Part shown: in pieces, positions 18,914 through 28,441 of the stretch
Layout: each line of letters starts with the position of its first letter
Position numbering within the stretch: position 1 is the stretch's first letter
Source: an uncultured Senegalimassilia sp.
GTDB lineage: Bacteria > Actinomycetota > Coriobacteriia > Coriobacteriales > Eggerthellaceae
Direction of reading: 5' to 3'
Length of the DNA stretch: 64,000 bases
Assembly (NCBI GenBank): GCA_934630815.1
Contig: CAKTWI010000001.1
Location: forward strand, 62,001 to 126,000
The notes under the pieces: model-generated
What the model saw: only the letters and a program-made list of their open reading frames with translations
Databases searched by the model: none
What the model was told of the DNA's origin: nothing
Made by a program: the position numbers and the translations under genes

Positions 18914-18936
18914 CCGGACAGTTAGCGCTACGTCCC
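18914..18936. repeat. GTTAGCGCTACGTCCCC repeat, copy 1
   Basis: A 17-base core identical to 26400-26416 and, inverted with one mismatch, to 53598-53614. It sits in the hisC-hisB spacer. Confidence 0.6.
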
Positions 18937-18944
18937 CCGAGCCT

Positions 18945-20009
18945 TTACTTCGACAGGATCTCCCGCAGCGCGGCCAGGAACTCGTCGTTCTCCTCGGGGC
19001 TGCCGATAGAGACGCGCAGGCAATCCTGCAGCATGGGCGCGCGGCTGAAGTCGCGCACGAGGATGCCGCGGTCGTAGAGCTGCTGCCAAACCTCCCCCGC
19101 GCCCTCTGTGCGGAACAGGATGTAGTTGGCGTTCGAGGGGTACGCCGTGACGCCCGGCAGCTGCGAGAGCTCGCGGAACACGCGCCCGCGCTCCGAGACG
19201 ATCTGCATGATACCGCGCTCGAACTTCGCTCGGTTGCGGAAGACCACGCGCGCGATGGCCTGCGACACCGCGTCCACCGAGTACGGCTGGCGCACCTTCA
19301 AGAACTCGCGGATGACCTCGGGGTTTCCCAGCAGGTAACCCACGCGCACGCCGGCAAGCGAGAACGCCTTGGAGAACGTGCGCAGGATGACCAGGTTCTT
19401 ATGCTGCGCCAGGTAGGGGCGCACCGTGCCGCGCGAGAACTCGAAGTACGCCTCGTCGACCATGACGAGCGCGTCGGTTGCGTCGAGCAGGCGCAGGATG
19501 AAGCGCTCGTCGGCCAGGTCGCCCGTGGGGTTGTTCGGGCTGGTGACGATAACGTAATCGATGTCGCCGCGCGCCACGCGGGACAGCACCGCCTCCTCGT
19601 CGATGGTGTAATCGTCGCGGCGCGGGATGTCGACCACCTCGGTGTTGGTGAGCTCGGCATTGTTCTGGTACACCGAGAACGTGGGCGGCATGTTGAGGAA
19701 CTTGCGCCCCGGCCCGCCCCAGGCCAGCGCCGTGTCGAACAGCAGCTCGTCGCCGCCGTTGCCCACGAGCACGCAATCGCGGTCAAGGCCGTTGGCCTCG
19801 GCGATCATGTCGCGCAGCTCGTTGGCCAAGGGGTCGGGATAGCGGTTGAAGGCCACCTTGTCGATCTCGCGCTTGATCTCGTTGCGAACCTCGGTCTCCA
19901 CGTCGCAAGGGTTCTCGTTTGCCGACAGGTACGCGCGCGCCGGAAGGTACTTCGGGTCGTAGGGCGTGATGTCGGCCAGCTGCGGGGCGGATGCGCGGAC
20001 GCTATTCAT
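18945..20009 (-). CDS. hisC: Histidinol-phosphate aminotransferase
   Basis: PLP enzyme that converts imidazole acetol phosphate to histidinol phosphate using glutamate. 354 residues with the fold-type I pattern: NENP near the N-terminus, VTSPNNPTGD, VDEAYFEF, and the PLP-lysine motif RTFSKAFSLAGVRVGY. The start ATG overlaps the hisD stop (ATGAATAG), a coupling arrangement. Nothing is missing compared with the family. Confidence 0.95.
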   Translation of the reverse strand: MNSVRASAPQLADITPYDPKYLPARAYLSANENPCDVETEVRNEIKREIDKVAFNRYPDPLANELRDMIAEANGLDRDCVLVGNGGDELLFDTALAWGGPGRKFLNMPPTFSVYQNNAELTNTEVVDIPRRDDYTIDEEAVLSRVARGDIDYVIVTSPNNPTGDLADERFILRLLDATDALVMVDEAYFEFSRGTVRPYLAQHKNLVILRTFSKAFSLAGVRVGYLLGNPEVIREFLKVRQPYSVDAVSQAIARVVFRNRAKFERGIMQIVSERGRVFRELSQLPGVTAYPSNANYILFRTEGAGEVWQQLYDRGILVRDFSRAPMLQDCLRVSIGSPEENDEFLAALREILSK

Positions 20010-21324
20010 CGGAGCCGTCCAAGCCGTAGATATCGCCGGTCTCCACGAGCGCCTTGCGCAGCTCGACGCTGCGAGCGTGCGCCCACAGGCCCTCGTGACG
20101 GGCGATGGCGATGACGGCGTCGGCGTCGTTTGCCAGCGACTTCGCGGAATACTGGATGACGCTGGAGTGCTTGACGAACTCGTCGGTGGAAAGCGGCGAA
20201 GCGTAGCGCGCGGTGCCGCCGGTGGGAAGCGTGTGGTTGGGGCCGGCCACGTAGTCGCCCACGGCCTCGGGGGTCCACTCGCCCACGAAGATGGCGCCGG
20301 CGTTGCGGATGGCGCCGAGCTGCTCGAACGCGCCGTCGAAGTGCAGCTCGAGGTGCTCGGGGGCGATGACGTTGACGGACTGGATTGCCTGCTCCATGGA
20401 GTCGCAGATGACCACGAGGCCCTGATCGGCCAGCGAGGCGGTAGTGATCTCGGCGCGCGTGGAAGCCTTCATGTGGCCCTCGATGGCGGCTTCGACCTTG
20501 TCGGCGTAGCCCTCGTCGAACGTGACCAGGTAGCAGCTTGCCAGCGGATCGTGCTCGGCCTGGGCCATGAGGTCGATGGCCACCATGGCGGGATCGGCGG
20601 TCTCGTCGGCCACGACGCACACCTCGGAGGGGCCGGCGATCATATCGATTCCCACATCGCCGGAGACGATCTTCTTCGCAGCGGCCACGAACGCGTTGCC
20701 CGGGCCCGTGATCTTGCAGACCGGCTCGATGGTCTCGGTGCCGTAGGCCAGCGCCGCCACTGCCTGCGCGCCGCCAACCGTGTAGATCTCGGTGACGCCT
20801 GCCAGGCGGCACGCCTCGAGCACCACCGGGTCGATGCTGCCGTCCTTGGTGGGCGGCGTGACGCACACGATGCGCTCGACGCCGGCGACCGCAGCGGGCA
20901 GGGCGTTCATGAGCACCGTGGACGGGTAGAGCGCGCGGCCGCCGGGCACGTAGATGCCCACGCTTTCAAGCGGGGTGACCTTCGCACCGACCAGGGCGCC
21001 GTCCTCGCGCACGGAGAACCAGCTCTGCTTGACCTGACGCTCGTGGAACTCGCGGATCTGCTTGGCGGCCTTCTTGAGCGCCTCCTCGGTCTTGGGATCG
21101 ACCTTCGCCGCAGCGGCCTCGATGGCCTCGGCCGGCACGCGGAAGTTCTCGATGGCCACGCCGTCGAAGCGCTCGGTCAGCTCGCGCAGGGCCGCATCGC
21201 CCTGTTCGCGAACCTGCTCGATGATGTTCGTTGCCGCCTCCATGGCGCGGGCGTTGAACGCGCCCGTGCGCTTGAGGTGCTTGTTGGAGAATTGCTCGCC
21301 TTTGTTCAGGATGACGCGACGCAT
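20002..21324 (-). CDS. hisD: Histidinol dehydrogenase
   Basis: Zinc enzyme that oxidises histidinol to histidine in two NAD-dependent steps. I place the start at 21324 ([17 protein letters not shown]), which has AAGGA upstream, giving 440 residues, the normal length; a 71-codon open extension upstream is intergenic sequence. Family blocks present are [28 protein letters not shown] and the catalytic EHLELH segment. It overlaps hisC by 8 bases and follows hisZG after 155 bases. Confidence 0.96.
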   Translation of the reverse strand: MRRVILNKGEQFSNKHLKRTGAFNARAMEAATNIIEQVREQGDAALRELTERFDGVAIENFRVPAEAIEAAAAKVDPKTEEALKKAAKQIREFHERQVKQSWFSVREDGALVGAKVTPLESVGIYVPGGRALYPSTVLMNALPAAVAGVERIVCVTPPTKDGSIDPVVLEACRLAGVTEIYTVGGAQAVAALAYGTETIEPVCKITGPGNAFVAAAKKIVSGDVGIDMIAGPSEVCVVADETADPAMVAIDLMAQAEHDPLASCYLVTFDEGYADKVEAAIEGHMKASTRAEITTASLADQGLVVICDSMEQAIQSVNVIAPEHLELHFDGAFEQLGAIRNAGAIFVGEWTPEAVGDYVAGPNHTLPTGGTARYASPLSTDEFVKHSSVIQYSAKSLANDADAVIAIARHEGLWAHARSVELRKALVETGDIYGLDGSDE

Positions 21325-21479
21325 GTTGTCCTTCTTTCCATGTACACGCCGGATGACCCCTCCGGCCTCTTTCACGATGATACCTTGTCGCGGCCGCGCC
21401 TGCGAGCAGGCGTCTTCCCAGCCTTGACATTGCGGTGCCGACCCCTGGGCGCCTGCGGGCGCGAAGCCCTGACCAGCTG

Positions 21480-23192
21480 TTATTCGGTCGCCGGCTCGGG
21501 CGACTGCACGCCGCCGGCGATAACCGTGGCCTCCCACTTGCCCGCCGCGGCGCCGGCGCGCATGGCGTCGGCCAGCTCCACGATGCGCGCATCGGTGCGC
21601 AGCGAGGTGCCGTTGGCGAAGAAGCGGGCCGTCGACGACAGCACGTCCTCCACGATGACCAGGTTGTTCTCGCGCAACGTGGTGCCCGTGGCCGTGATGT
21701 CGACGATGCGCTCGGCCAATCCAGTCAATGGTGCCAGCTCAATGTTTCCGTGCAGTTTCACGATCTCGACTTGGGTGCCGGTTTTGGCGTAATGGGCGCG
21801 CGTGATGTTGGGATACTTCGTGGCGATGCGGATGGAGCCCAGGCGACGATAGTGCTCGGCGGTCTGCTCGGCGGCGCCGGCGGGCTCGGCCACCACGAAG
21901 CGGCAGGAGCCGAACTTCAGGTCGGCCAGCTCCACCACCTCGGGCTGCGCCTCGAGCAGCGAGTCCTCACCGCAGATGCCGCAATCGGCCGCGCCGAGCT
22001 CCACGAACGCCGGGGCGTCGGAGGGGCGCACGATGATGTACTCCACGCCCGGGTTGCGGATGATGAGCTGGCGGCCGGGGTTGTCGAGCCCCGTGACGTC
22101 CAGGCCGCACGCCGCCAGGCACGCGATGGAGTCGGCGTTGAGCGAGCCCTTCGGCACGGCGATGCGCAGCGGGCGCTGGCCGGTACCGGATGCGGCGCGC
22201 TCGTCGGCGGCCGCCGCGGCCGCCATGGCGCGCTCGAGGAAGAACGCGAAGCCGGCGGCAGGGCGGCTTTCGCCGTATGCCCCGATGGTGTTGTCGTAGC
22301 GTCCGCCGCTGCCCAGCGGGCTTCCCAGCCCCGGCGCGTAGGCCTCGAACACGATACCGGTGTAGTAATCGAAGCTGCTCATAACGGAGAAGTCGACCTG
22401 GATGCAGTCGGCCAGGCCCGCGGCCTCCAGCAGGTCGAACGCCTGCTCCAGACCGTCAAGACCCGTCTCACAGCCCAGCGGGGCCACCAGCTCGCGCACC
22501 TCGGCGATGGCGGCGCGCCCGCCGCGGATGCGGGCGAGCTTGCCGATGGCCTGGGCGAACACCGGAGGGACGCCCTGCGCGCCGTCGCCTGCGGTCAGCT
22601 CGTCGAGCGTGACGAAGTTCGACGTATGGTACGCGTCGAGCACGGCCTGACGCCACTGCGGCGCGGCGCCGCAGCTTGCCAACAGCGCGCGCAGCACCGA
22701 CACCGATGCGAGCGCGATCTTGAAGTCGGCCACACCGGCGAGCTTGAGCGACTCAGCAAGCAGGCCGACCACCTCGGCGTCGGCCGCCGCGCCCGCCTGG
22801 CCGATGAGCTCGACGCCCATCTGCGTGGTCTCGCGCGGCTCGGCGCGCGTCTGGCCCTCGGCCTCGCGGAACACTCGCTGCATGTAGCGGAAGCGGAACG
22901 GCCCGGGCTGGCCGGCCAGGCGCGTGGCGCACATGCGGGCGATCTGCAGCGTAACATCGGGGCGCATGGCCAGAAGGTCGCCGCGCGCGTCGAAGAGTTT
23001 GAACGGGGTGCCCGGCAGCCTGCCGCCGGCCTGCAGCACGTCCATTACCTCGAGCGTGGGCGTTTCCACCGGAAGATAGCCCTTGGCCGCCATGTTGGCC
23101 TGCACCGCTTGGGCCGCCTGCTCGCGCAGCACCGCCTCGTCGGTGAGCACGTCGCGGAAACCCGAAGGCGTCACGAAGTTCATCTGATTCAT
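21480..23192 (-). CDS. hisZG: Fused ATP phosphoribosyltransferase: HisZ regulatory plus short-form HisG catalytic
   Basis: First enzyme of histidine synthesis (ATP + PRPP to PR-ATP), here with both subunits in one 570-residue chain. Residues 1-328 are a HisRS-like HisZ domain: TPSGFRDVLTDEA, the class II motif-2 segment PFRFRYMQRVFRE, and FDYYTGIVFEAYAPG. A 12-residue Ala/Gly/Ser linker leads to residues 341-570, a short HisG with LRIAVPKGSLNADS, the AADCGICGEDSL block and the PRPP loop DITATGTTLREN. HisZ-dependent HisG normally forms a hetero-octamer from separate genes. The start at 23192 follows AAAGG; alternatives are 23204 and 23183. Confidence 0.93.
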   Translation of the reverse strand: MNQMNFVTPSGFRDVLTDEAVLREQAAQAVQANMAAKGYLPVETPTLEVMDVLQAGGRLPGTPFKLFDARGDLLAMRPDVTLQIARMCATRLAGQPGPFRFRYMQRVFREAEGQTRAEPRETTQMGVELIGQAGAAADAEVVGLLAESLKLAGVADFKIALASVSVLRALLASCGAAPQWRQAVLDAYHTSNFVTLDELTAGDGAQGVPPVFAQAIGKLARIRGGRAAIAEVRELVAPLGCETGLDGLEQAFDLLEAAGLADCIQVDFSVMSSFDYYTGIVFEAYAPGLGSPLGSGGRYDNTIGAYGESRPAAGFAFFLERAMAAAAAADERAASGTGQRPLRIAVPKGSLNADSIACLAACGLDVTGLDNPGRQLIIRNPGVEYIIVRPSDAPAFVELGAADCGICGEDSLLEAQPEVVELADLKFGSCRFVVAEPAGAAEQTAEHYRRLGSIRIATKYPNITRAHYAKTGTQVEIVKLHGNIELAPLTGLAERIVDITATGTTLRENNLVIVEDVLSSTARFFANGTSLRTDARIVELADAMRAGAAAGKWEATVIAGGVQSPEPATE

Positions 23193-23302
23193 CCTGCCTT
23201 TCATCGTGCGGTTGCGGGCATCGGCCCGTTTTCGGTTGCAGATGCGGGAATGGCTGCCGATTGCGGGCGCTTCCGCAGCGCCATCCCCAAGTGCTGTCCG
23301 AT

Positions 23303-23330
23303 ACTTTAGCACAGTAGAGTGATAAAGCAA
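23303..23330 (-). promoter_or_regulatory. Candidate histidine-operon promoter
   Basis: On the minus strand TTGCTT (23325-23330), 16 bases, then TGC followed by TAAAGT (23303-23308), resembling an extended -10. It leaves a leader of about 105 bases before hisZG. No T-box or His-rich leader peptide was recognised. Confidence 0.45.
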
Positions 23331-23481
23331 GAAACTTGACCGATTTTTTGCAGAAGCGGGCGAAAGGCCCGGAAAACTCCCCTTTTCGGGCATGAAACGT
23401 CATAATCGTTCCTATTCGCAGCGCGGGATGAACACATCGCGGGCGAAGCAAGCAGATAACGCCGTCACAGAAAGCACCGCT

Positions 23482-24405
23482 ATGCCGAACCTGTTCGCAG
23501 ACCATACCGTCGTCCTTGCCGGCTACTGCTTCAGCGTCGATGGGCTCTACCTCACGATCAACGACCTGGACGAGGGCACGGTCGGCTACGTGCCCGTGCT
23601 CGGGCGCACGTTCTCGCTGCGCCGACTGCCGCGCCGGCGCTGCATCGGCCGCATCGACCTTCGGACGCACGAGCGGAGCACGTGCCCGCTGAACGCGGAG
23701 CTGCTGCCCGACGGCAAGGAGAACATGTGCCCGGCGTGCATCGAGGCGACCGGCTTCAACCCGTCGTTTTACTTCAGCAACTACATCTCGCCGCAACAGC
23801 GCGAGTACAACCAAACGCCGCACTACGTGTACCTGGCGTATTTCGCGCCGGGCTACGTGAAGGCGGGCATCTCGAGCGAGACGCGCGGTATCGAGCGCCT
23901 GCTCGAGCAAGGCGCCCGCGCGGCACGCGTAGTCGGACGTTTTACCTGCGCCGACGACGCCCGCGCACTTGAAGCGGCGTTGTGCGCGCAAGACGGCGTG
24001 GCCGAGACCATGCGCGCGTCGCTCAAGGCGAAACTGCTGGCCGATGCGCCTTACAGCTTCGAGGAAGCTTGCCGCGAGCTGCGTGCGGCGGCCGATAGGC
24101 TCGAAGACGTCGATGCGGTGGCGCAGGCGGGTTTCTCGCCCGAGGACGCGCTCGACCTTTCGCCGTACTACTTCGGCGGGCCATCCCCCGATGCGCACAC
24201 CATGCAGCTGCCCGAAGGCGAAGGCTTCGCCGACGTGTGCGGCGGCGTGTGCGCGGGCATGGTCGGAGCGAACCTGGTGTTTTGGCAGGACGGGACGAAC
24301 TTCATCGCGCCCATCAAAGACTGGGAGTCCCACGAGATCGAGTTCCTGGACGACGAGATCGCCTGCGAATACGCCAGCGAGCCCCAGCAGATCTCGCTGT
24401 TCTAG
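23482..24405 (+). CDS. DUF2797 family protein with zinc-knuckle-like cysteines
   Basis: A 307-residue protein of the DUF2797 type. Four cysteines (54, 68, 83, 86), spaced C-x13-C-x14-C-x2-C, look like a zinc site. They are followed by YVYLAYFAPGYVKAGISSETR and a LLEQGA segment reminiscent of GIY-YIG-like folds. The C-terminal 120 residues are acidic and unrecognised. The function is unknown. I prefer the ATG at 23482 because the family starts near there; in-frame ATGs at 23428 and 23392 exist and none has a strong ribosome site. Divergent from the histidine operon, with a terminator at 24617-24648. Confidence 0.75.
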   Translation: MPNLFADHTVVLAGYCFSVDGLYLTINDLDEGTVGYVPVLGRTFSLRRLPRRRCIGRIDLRTHERSTCPLNAELLPDGKENMCPACIEATGFNPSFYFSNYISPQQREYNQTPHYVYLAYFAPGYVKAGISSETRGIERLLEQGARAARVVGRFTCADDARALEAALCAQDGVAETMRASLKAKLLADAPYSFEEACRELRAAADRLEDVDAVAQAGFSPEDALDLSPYYFGGPSPDAHTMQLPEGEGFADVCGGVCAGMVGANLVFWQDGTNFIAPIKDWESHEIEFLDDEIACEYASEPQQISLF

Positions 24406-24616
24406 CGCACCTCGTCTCCCCGGCGGCACCGCTTGCCTTGAAGCATGTCGCACGCGCCGGGGGCGTCGGACCATAGCGGACGAAGCTTCCGCTCAGCTCC
24501 TTTAGCGGCCCCATGAAACGCCCGCACTTGGTATGAGCGGTGAAGGGCATCAACTAACTAGCGAAATTCGTTTTACCCCATAGCGAGCAACGTCCCACCT
24601 GTGCCCGAAAACGCAA

Positions 24617-24648
24617 GAAGCGCCGCCCGGTTTCCCGGGCGGCGCTTC
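24617..24648. terminator. Bidirectional terminator between DUF2797 and symporter genes
   Basis: A perfect 14-bp stem, GAAGCGCCGCCCGG / CCGGGCGGCGCTTC, with the loop TTTC. The minus-strand side continues TTGCGTTTTC. The remainder of the 287-base gap shows no other feature. Confidence 0.8.
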
Positions 24649-24692
24649 GTTTGCAAGCTTATATCACGCAACACGGCCTTCGTCAGCGCTGC

Positions 24693-26204
24693 TTACGCCT
24701 CGTTGACGTCGGCGTCCACGGCCTCCTCGAAGTACTCCTTCACGGGGCCGTCGCCGAAGTCCTTCACCTCGTCGAGGTGCCAGCAGTCGGTATGGGGCAT
24801 GCCCGGGACGCTGTCGGCCACGAACACCGGGTCCTTGCCGGCGGCGCGCTGCTCGGAGTAGTCCTTCAGCGCCGCAAGCGCCCACTTGCCCAGAAGCAGG
24901 ATGGCGATGAGGTTCATCATGGCCATGAGGCCCATGAAGATGTCGGCCAGGTTCCAAGCCAGGTCGAAGCTGTTCACCGCACCATAGAAGATGACCGCCA
25001 GGCACGCCAGACGGAAGATGATCAACGCCGCCTTGGAGTCGTTCTTGATGAAGCGGAAGTTGCTCTCGGCGTAGAAGTAGTTGCCGATGAGGCTGGAGTA
25101 AGCGAACATGAAGATGGCGAACGTGATGAAGTGGATACCCACGGGGCCCACGGAGTTGTTCACGGCCATCTGCACGAGCGGCATGCCGTTGAGGCCCTCG
25201 GCCGCGGCGGGATCCTGCACGTAGAACACCAGGACCATCATGGCCGAGCAGGTGCAGATGATGAGCGTGTCGATGTAGACCGACAGGCTTTGCACGAGGC
25301 CCTGCTTGACCGGGTGGGAAACGCTGGCGGTGGCGGCGGCGTTAGGAGCCGAGCCCATACCTGCCTCATTGGAGTACAGGCCGCGCTTGATGCCGAGCAT
25401 GACCACCGAGCCGGCGAAGCCGCCGAAGATGGACTGGAAGTCGAAGGCGCTCTGGAACATCAGGCCGAACACGGCGGGCAGCCAAGTGATGTTGGCGATG
25501 GTGGTCCACAGCGCGATGGCGATGTAGGCGATGGCCATGACCGGCACGATGATGGACGTGATCACGCTGATACGCTTGGAGCCGCCGAAGATGACGCCGG
25601 CGGTGAACACCACCAGGCCCAGACCGGCCGCCACGGCAACGCCGTTGGTAGCGTAGTCGGGGATGTAGTACTCAAGCGCGCTGCAAGCGTTGAACGCCTG
25701 CAGGCCGTTGAAGCCGAACGCGAAGCACAGGATGAGCAGCACGCTGAACAGCACGCCGAGTTTGCGGCTACCGAGCGCCTGATGGATATAGTACGCCGGG
25801 CCGCCGCGGAACTCGCCGTCGGTGCCGCGCACCTTCCAGATCTGTGCGAGCGTGGACTCGACGAAGGCCGATGCCGCGCCCACCAGGGCCATGAGCCACA
25901 TCCAGAACACAGCGCCCGGGCCGCCCGTGGCGATGGCCGTCGCCACACCGGCGATGTTGCCCGTGCCCACGCGGCTGGCCGTGGAGACCATGAGCGCCTG
26001 GAACGACGAGATGGAGCGCTCGCCCTGCACGTGCTTCTTCTCGGTCAGCTGCTTGAACATGTCCTTGATGAAGCGGATCTGCACGCCCTTGGTGCGGATG
26101 GTGAAGTACACGCCCACTGCAACCAGCAGGATGAGCAGGATGTACGTGTACATGAAGCCGTCGATCTCACCCGTGATATCGACAAGCCATGCGTTGAAAT
26201 CCAT
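24693..26204 (-). CDS. Alanine/glycine:cation symporter (AGCS family)
   Basis: Inner-membrane Na+ (or H+) coupled importer of alanine or glycine. 503 residues with about ten hydrophobic helices. The AGCS signature GTGNIAGVATAIATGGPGAV lies near residue 100, with the family segments GGPAYYIHQALGSRKLG and SNEAGMGSAPNAAATA. The ATG at 26204 has AAAGGGG upstream. An open extension of 19 codons runs through a promoter-region palindrome and is rejected. It is monocistronic on minus, with a possible operator at 26248-26263. Confidence 0.92.
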   Translation of the reverse strand: MDFNAWLVDITGEIDGFMYTYILLILLVAVGVYFTIRTKGVQIRFIKDMFKQLTEKKHVQGERSISSFQALMVSTASRVGTGNIAGVATAIATGGPGAVFWMWLMALVGAASAFVESTLAQIWKVRGTDGEFRGGPAYYIHQALGSRKLGVLFSVLLILCFAFGFNGLQAFNACSALEYYIPDYATNGVAVAAGLGLVVFTAGVIFGGSKRISVITSIIVPVMAIAYIAIALWTTIANITWLPAVFGLMFQSAFDFQSIFGGFAGSVVMLGIKRGLYSNEAGMGSAPNAAATASVSHPVKQGLVQSLSVYIDTLIICTCSAMMVLVFYVQDPAAAEGLNGMPLVQMAVNNSVGPVGIHFITFAIFMFAYSSLIGNYFYAESNFRFIKNDSKAALIIFRLACLAVIFYGAVNSFDLAWNLADIFMGLMAMMNLIAILLLGKWALAALKDYSEQRAAGKDPVFVADSVPGMPHTDCWHLDEVKDFGDGPVKEYFEEAVDADVNEA

Positions 26205-26247
26205 GATGGCTTTCCCCTTTCCCCTATATGAAACCGATTCCCTGGAT

Positions 26248-26263
26248 TTGTGCGTACGCACAA
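26248..26263. promoter_or_regulatory. 16-bp perfect palindrome in front of the AGCS symporter
   Basis: TTGTGCGTACGCACAA lies 44 bases before the start codon and just downstream of a TATAGT box (26280-26285). The placement fits a repressor operator; the TTGT...ACAA form resembles GntR- or LacI-type sites (inference). Confidence 0.5.
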
Positions 26264-26279
26264 TAATTCACGGAAACGC

Positions 26280-26285
26280 CACTAT
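26280..26285 (-). promoter_or_regulatory. Candidate -10 box for the AGCS symporter
   Basis: TATAGT on the minus strand. No convincing -35 at 16-18 bases. Confidence 0.35.
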
Positions 26286-26394
26286 ACCTTATTTTGAAAC
26301 AAATTGGTAACAATCGCGGTTCCCGGAAGCCCCTCAAGCAGGCCAAGGCGAACGAAGCGCGCCTTTTCTGCGGACGACGAGAGGTCGGGCGGTC

Positions 26395-26416
26395 GGGCAG
26401 TTAGCGCTACGTCCCC
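26395..26416. repeat. GTTAGCGCTACGTCCCC repeat, copy 2
   Basis: Same core as 18920-18936, in the 353-base gap between the divergent symporter and radical SAM genes. Beyond the symporter control region nothing else is seen in that gap. Confidence 0.6.
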
Positions 26417-26557
26417 GAAGCGTCCGAAGTGTCGGGGTTCCATTCCCTAGCGTTTGTGTTCCTCGTTGTGCTTTTTCACCTTGTCCGGCGTTCAACCGCT
26501 CAAAGGGCTATCATGGTCACTTACCGAATACTGAGCAATTATGCGTAAGGGGCGCAC

Positions 26558-27898
26558 ATGCTTTCAGAACGTTTTCTCACGAATCTTGTCAAGGGGATGA
26601 CCAAACGCCATCTCGACCTTCAACCTACCGACGAGCACTTCTTTCCCGACCCAAAGCCCGACACCAAGTACATGCTGTACCTGCACGTGCCGTTTTGCCA
26701 GGTCCTGTGCCCGTATTGCAGCTTCAACCGCTACGTGTTCCACGAGGACGTCGCCCGCACGTACTTCAAGAACCTGCGCCGCGAGATGATGATGCTCAAG
26801 GAGCACGGTTGGGACTTCGAGACGCTGTACTTCGGCGGCGGCACCCCCACCATCCTGCTCGACGAGCTGTGCGAGACCATCGACCTTGCCCGCGACAACT
26901 TCCATATCAAGGAAGTGGGCGTGGAGACTAACCCGAACCACCTTACCGAGCCGTGGCTTTCCGAGATGAAGGGCCGTGTGCAGCGCCTTTCCGTGGGCGT
27001 GCAGAGCTTCAACAACGACCTGCTCAAGCAGATGGACCGCTACAAAAAGTACGGCAGCGGCGAGGAGATCTTCGAGCGCATCGGGCAGGCCGCGCCCTAC
27101 TTCGATAGCGTGAACGTGGACATGATCTTCAACTTCCCCAGCCAAACGGAGGACATCCTGCTCGACGACCTGGAGAAGATCGTGGCCTGCGGGGCGCGTC
27201 AGACCACGTTCAGCCCGCTGTACGTCTCAAGCGCCACCACCCGCAAGATGGAGAAGTCGCTGGGCAAGATGGACTACAACCGCGAGTTCCGCTACTACCA
27301 GATCCTCGACGAGGTGCTGTGCGGCGGCGAGCATCCCTTCTTCAGCCGCGACACCATCTGGACGTTCAACCGCTTGAACCAGCAGGGCGCCCACGACCAT
27401 AACCTGTACGCCGAGGAGCTGCAGGTGGCCTACAACGAATATCCCGGCATCGGCAGCGGATCGATCACGCACCTCAACGGCGCGCTGTACGTGAACACGT
27501 TCAGCCTGAAGGAGTACAACGAGGCCATCGAGGCCGGGCACATGTCCATCATGGGCAAGTGCGTCATGAGCAAGCGCGACCTGGCACGTTACTATTTCCT
27601 GCTGCACCTCTATCAGCTGCGCTTGGACAAGAACGACTTCAAGAAGCAGTTCGGCTGCGGCATCGAGCGCCTGCTGCCGGCGGAGATGGCGTTCTACCGT
27701 GCGCACGGCGCGTTCGCCACCGACACCCGCGACGAGCTGACGCTGACCACCATGGGACGCTACCTGACGCTCATCTTGTACCGTCAGTTCCTCTCGGGCA
27801 TGAACAACCTGCGCGACCAGGCACGCGACGCGCTTGACGGCGAGGAGCACAACCTGCTGTTCGGCGACGAGACGAACTGCAGCGCCTGCCTGGAATAG
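26558..27898 (+). CDS. HemN/HemW-like radical SAM protein
   Basis: A 446-residue radical SAM protein of the coproporphyrinogen-oxidase-like group. The 4Fe-4S site is C47-x3-C51-x2-C54 (HVPFCQVLCPYCSF), followed by YFGGGTPT, the VETNPNHL strand and SVGVQSFNNDLLKQM, all typical of HemN/HemW. The C-terminal HemN domain is diverged. Members range from anaerobic haem synthesis to haem chaperones and methyltransferases; no haem gene is near, so I do not assign one. The ATG follows AAGGGG. It is monocistronic and ends at a strong terminator. Confidence 0.85.
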   Translation: MLSERFLTNLVKGMTKRHLDLQPTDEHFFPDPKPDTKYMLYLHVPFCQVLCPYCSFNRYVFHEDVARTYFKNLRREMMMLKEHGWDFETLYFGGGTPTILLDELCETIDLARDNFHIKEVGVETNPNHLTEPWLSEMKGRVQRLSVGVQSFNNDLLKQMDRYKKYGSGEEIFERIGQAAPYFDSVNVDMIFNFPSQTEDILLDDLEKIVACGARQTTFSPLYVSSATTRKMEKSLGKMDYNREFRYYQILDEVLCGGEHPFFSRDTIWTFNRLNQQGAHDHNLYAEELQVAYNEYPGIGSGSITHLNGALYVNTFSLKEYNEAIEAGHMSIMGKCVMSKRDLARYYFLLHLYQLRLDKNDFKKQFGCGIERLLPAEMAFYRAHGAFATDTRDELTLTTMGRYLTLILYRQFLSGMNNLRDQARDALDGEEHNLLFGDETNCSACLE

Positions 27899-27923
27899 CC
27901 CGGGCTCCACAGCGGTTTCAATG

Positions 27924-27953
27924 GGCGGCATCGCGCAAGATGCCGCCTTTTTT
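27924..27953 (+). terminator. Rho-independent terminator of the radical SAM gene
   Basis: A 9-bp stem, GGCGGCATC / GATGCCGCC, with a 6-base loop, followed by T6. Confidence 0.92.
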
Positions 27954-28077
27954 CGCGCCGAAACACTCGTTTTCCCGCGAAAACCTCGTGCGTTCACCTG
28001 GGAAATGCGCCAAATCGCGAAAAGTGTCCCCTTGCGGTGTGCAAGAGGCGCTTCTATACTGCCCAACCAAGATATCT

Positions 28078-28262
28078 GTTCAGGGCGAGGTGAAATCCCT
28101 CACTGGCGGTGACGCCCACGCTGCGCGAAGCGGCAAGGCGAAGTCCGCGACCCTGGCAGGTTGCGAGCAGGCGGCCCCGAGGCCCCAGCGTCGCAGCCCG
28201 TCAGGCTGATCTGGTGAGAATCCAGGACCAACGGTTACAGTCCGGATGGAAGAACAGGAGCA
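28078..28262 (+). ncRNA. FMN riboswitch (RFN element)
   Basis: Conserved RFN blocks appear in order: GGGCGAGGTGAAATCCCTCA, CTGGCGGTGACGCCC, CCGCGACCC, CAGGCTGATCTGGTGAGAATCCAG, GACCAACGGTTACAGTCCGGATGG and AAGAA. It binds FMN and controls the rib operon. A hairpin (28281-28311) and an intrinsic terminator (28367-28397) follow as the expression platform. Confidence 0.95.
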
Positions 28263-28366
28263 CGAGAGCACACGGCCCCGGCCGGTGCCTGCTGCGGCAT
28301 TCCGCAGCACCAAGGATGCATGACAGCGCCTCGGCGTTCGCCGTGTATCCCTATTCGTCGCTTATC

Positions 28367-28397
28367 AACGCCCGCAGATTCCCTGCGGGCGTTTTTT
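28367..28397 (+). terminator. Riboswitch-controlled terminator before ribD
   Basis: An 11-bp stem, AACGCCCGCAG / CTGCGGGCGTT, running into T6, 45 bases before the ribD start. This is the expected transcription-attenuation arm of the FMN riboswitch. Confidence 0.9.
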
Positions 28398-28441
28398 CAT
28401 GCCTGGACCCCGCAGGGTGGCCGCAAGAGAAAGGGCACCCT

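Noticed and set aside
23193..23400. T-box or His leader-peptide attenuator in front of the histidine operon
   Set aside because: No T-box consensus, no run of His codons and no terminator/antiterminator pair seen.
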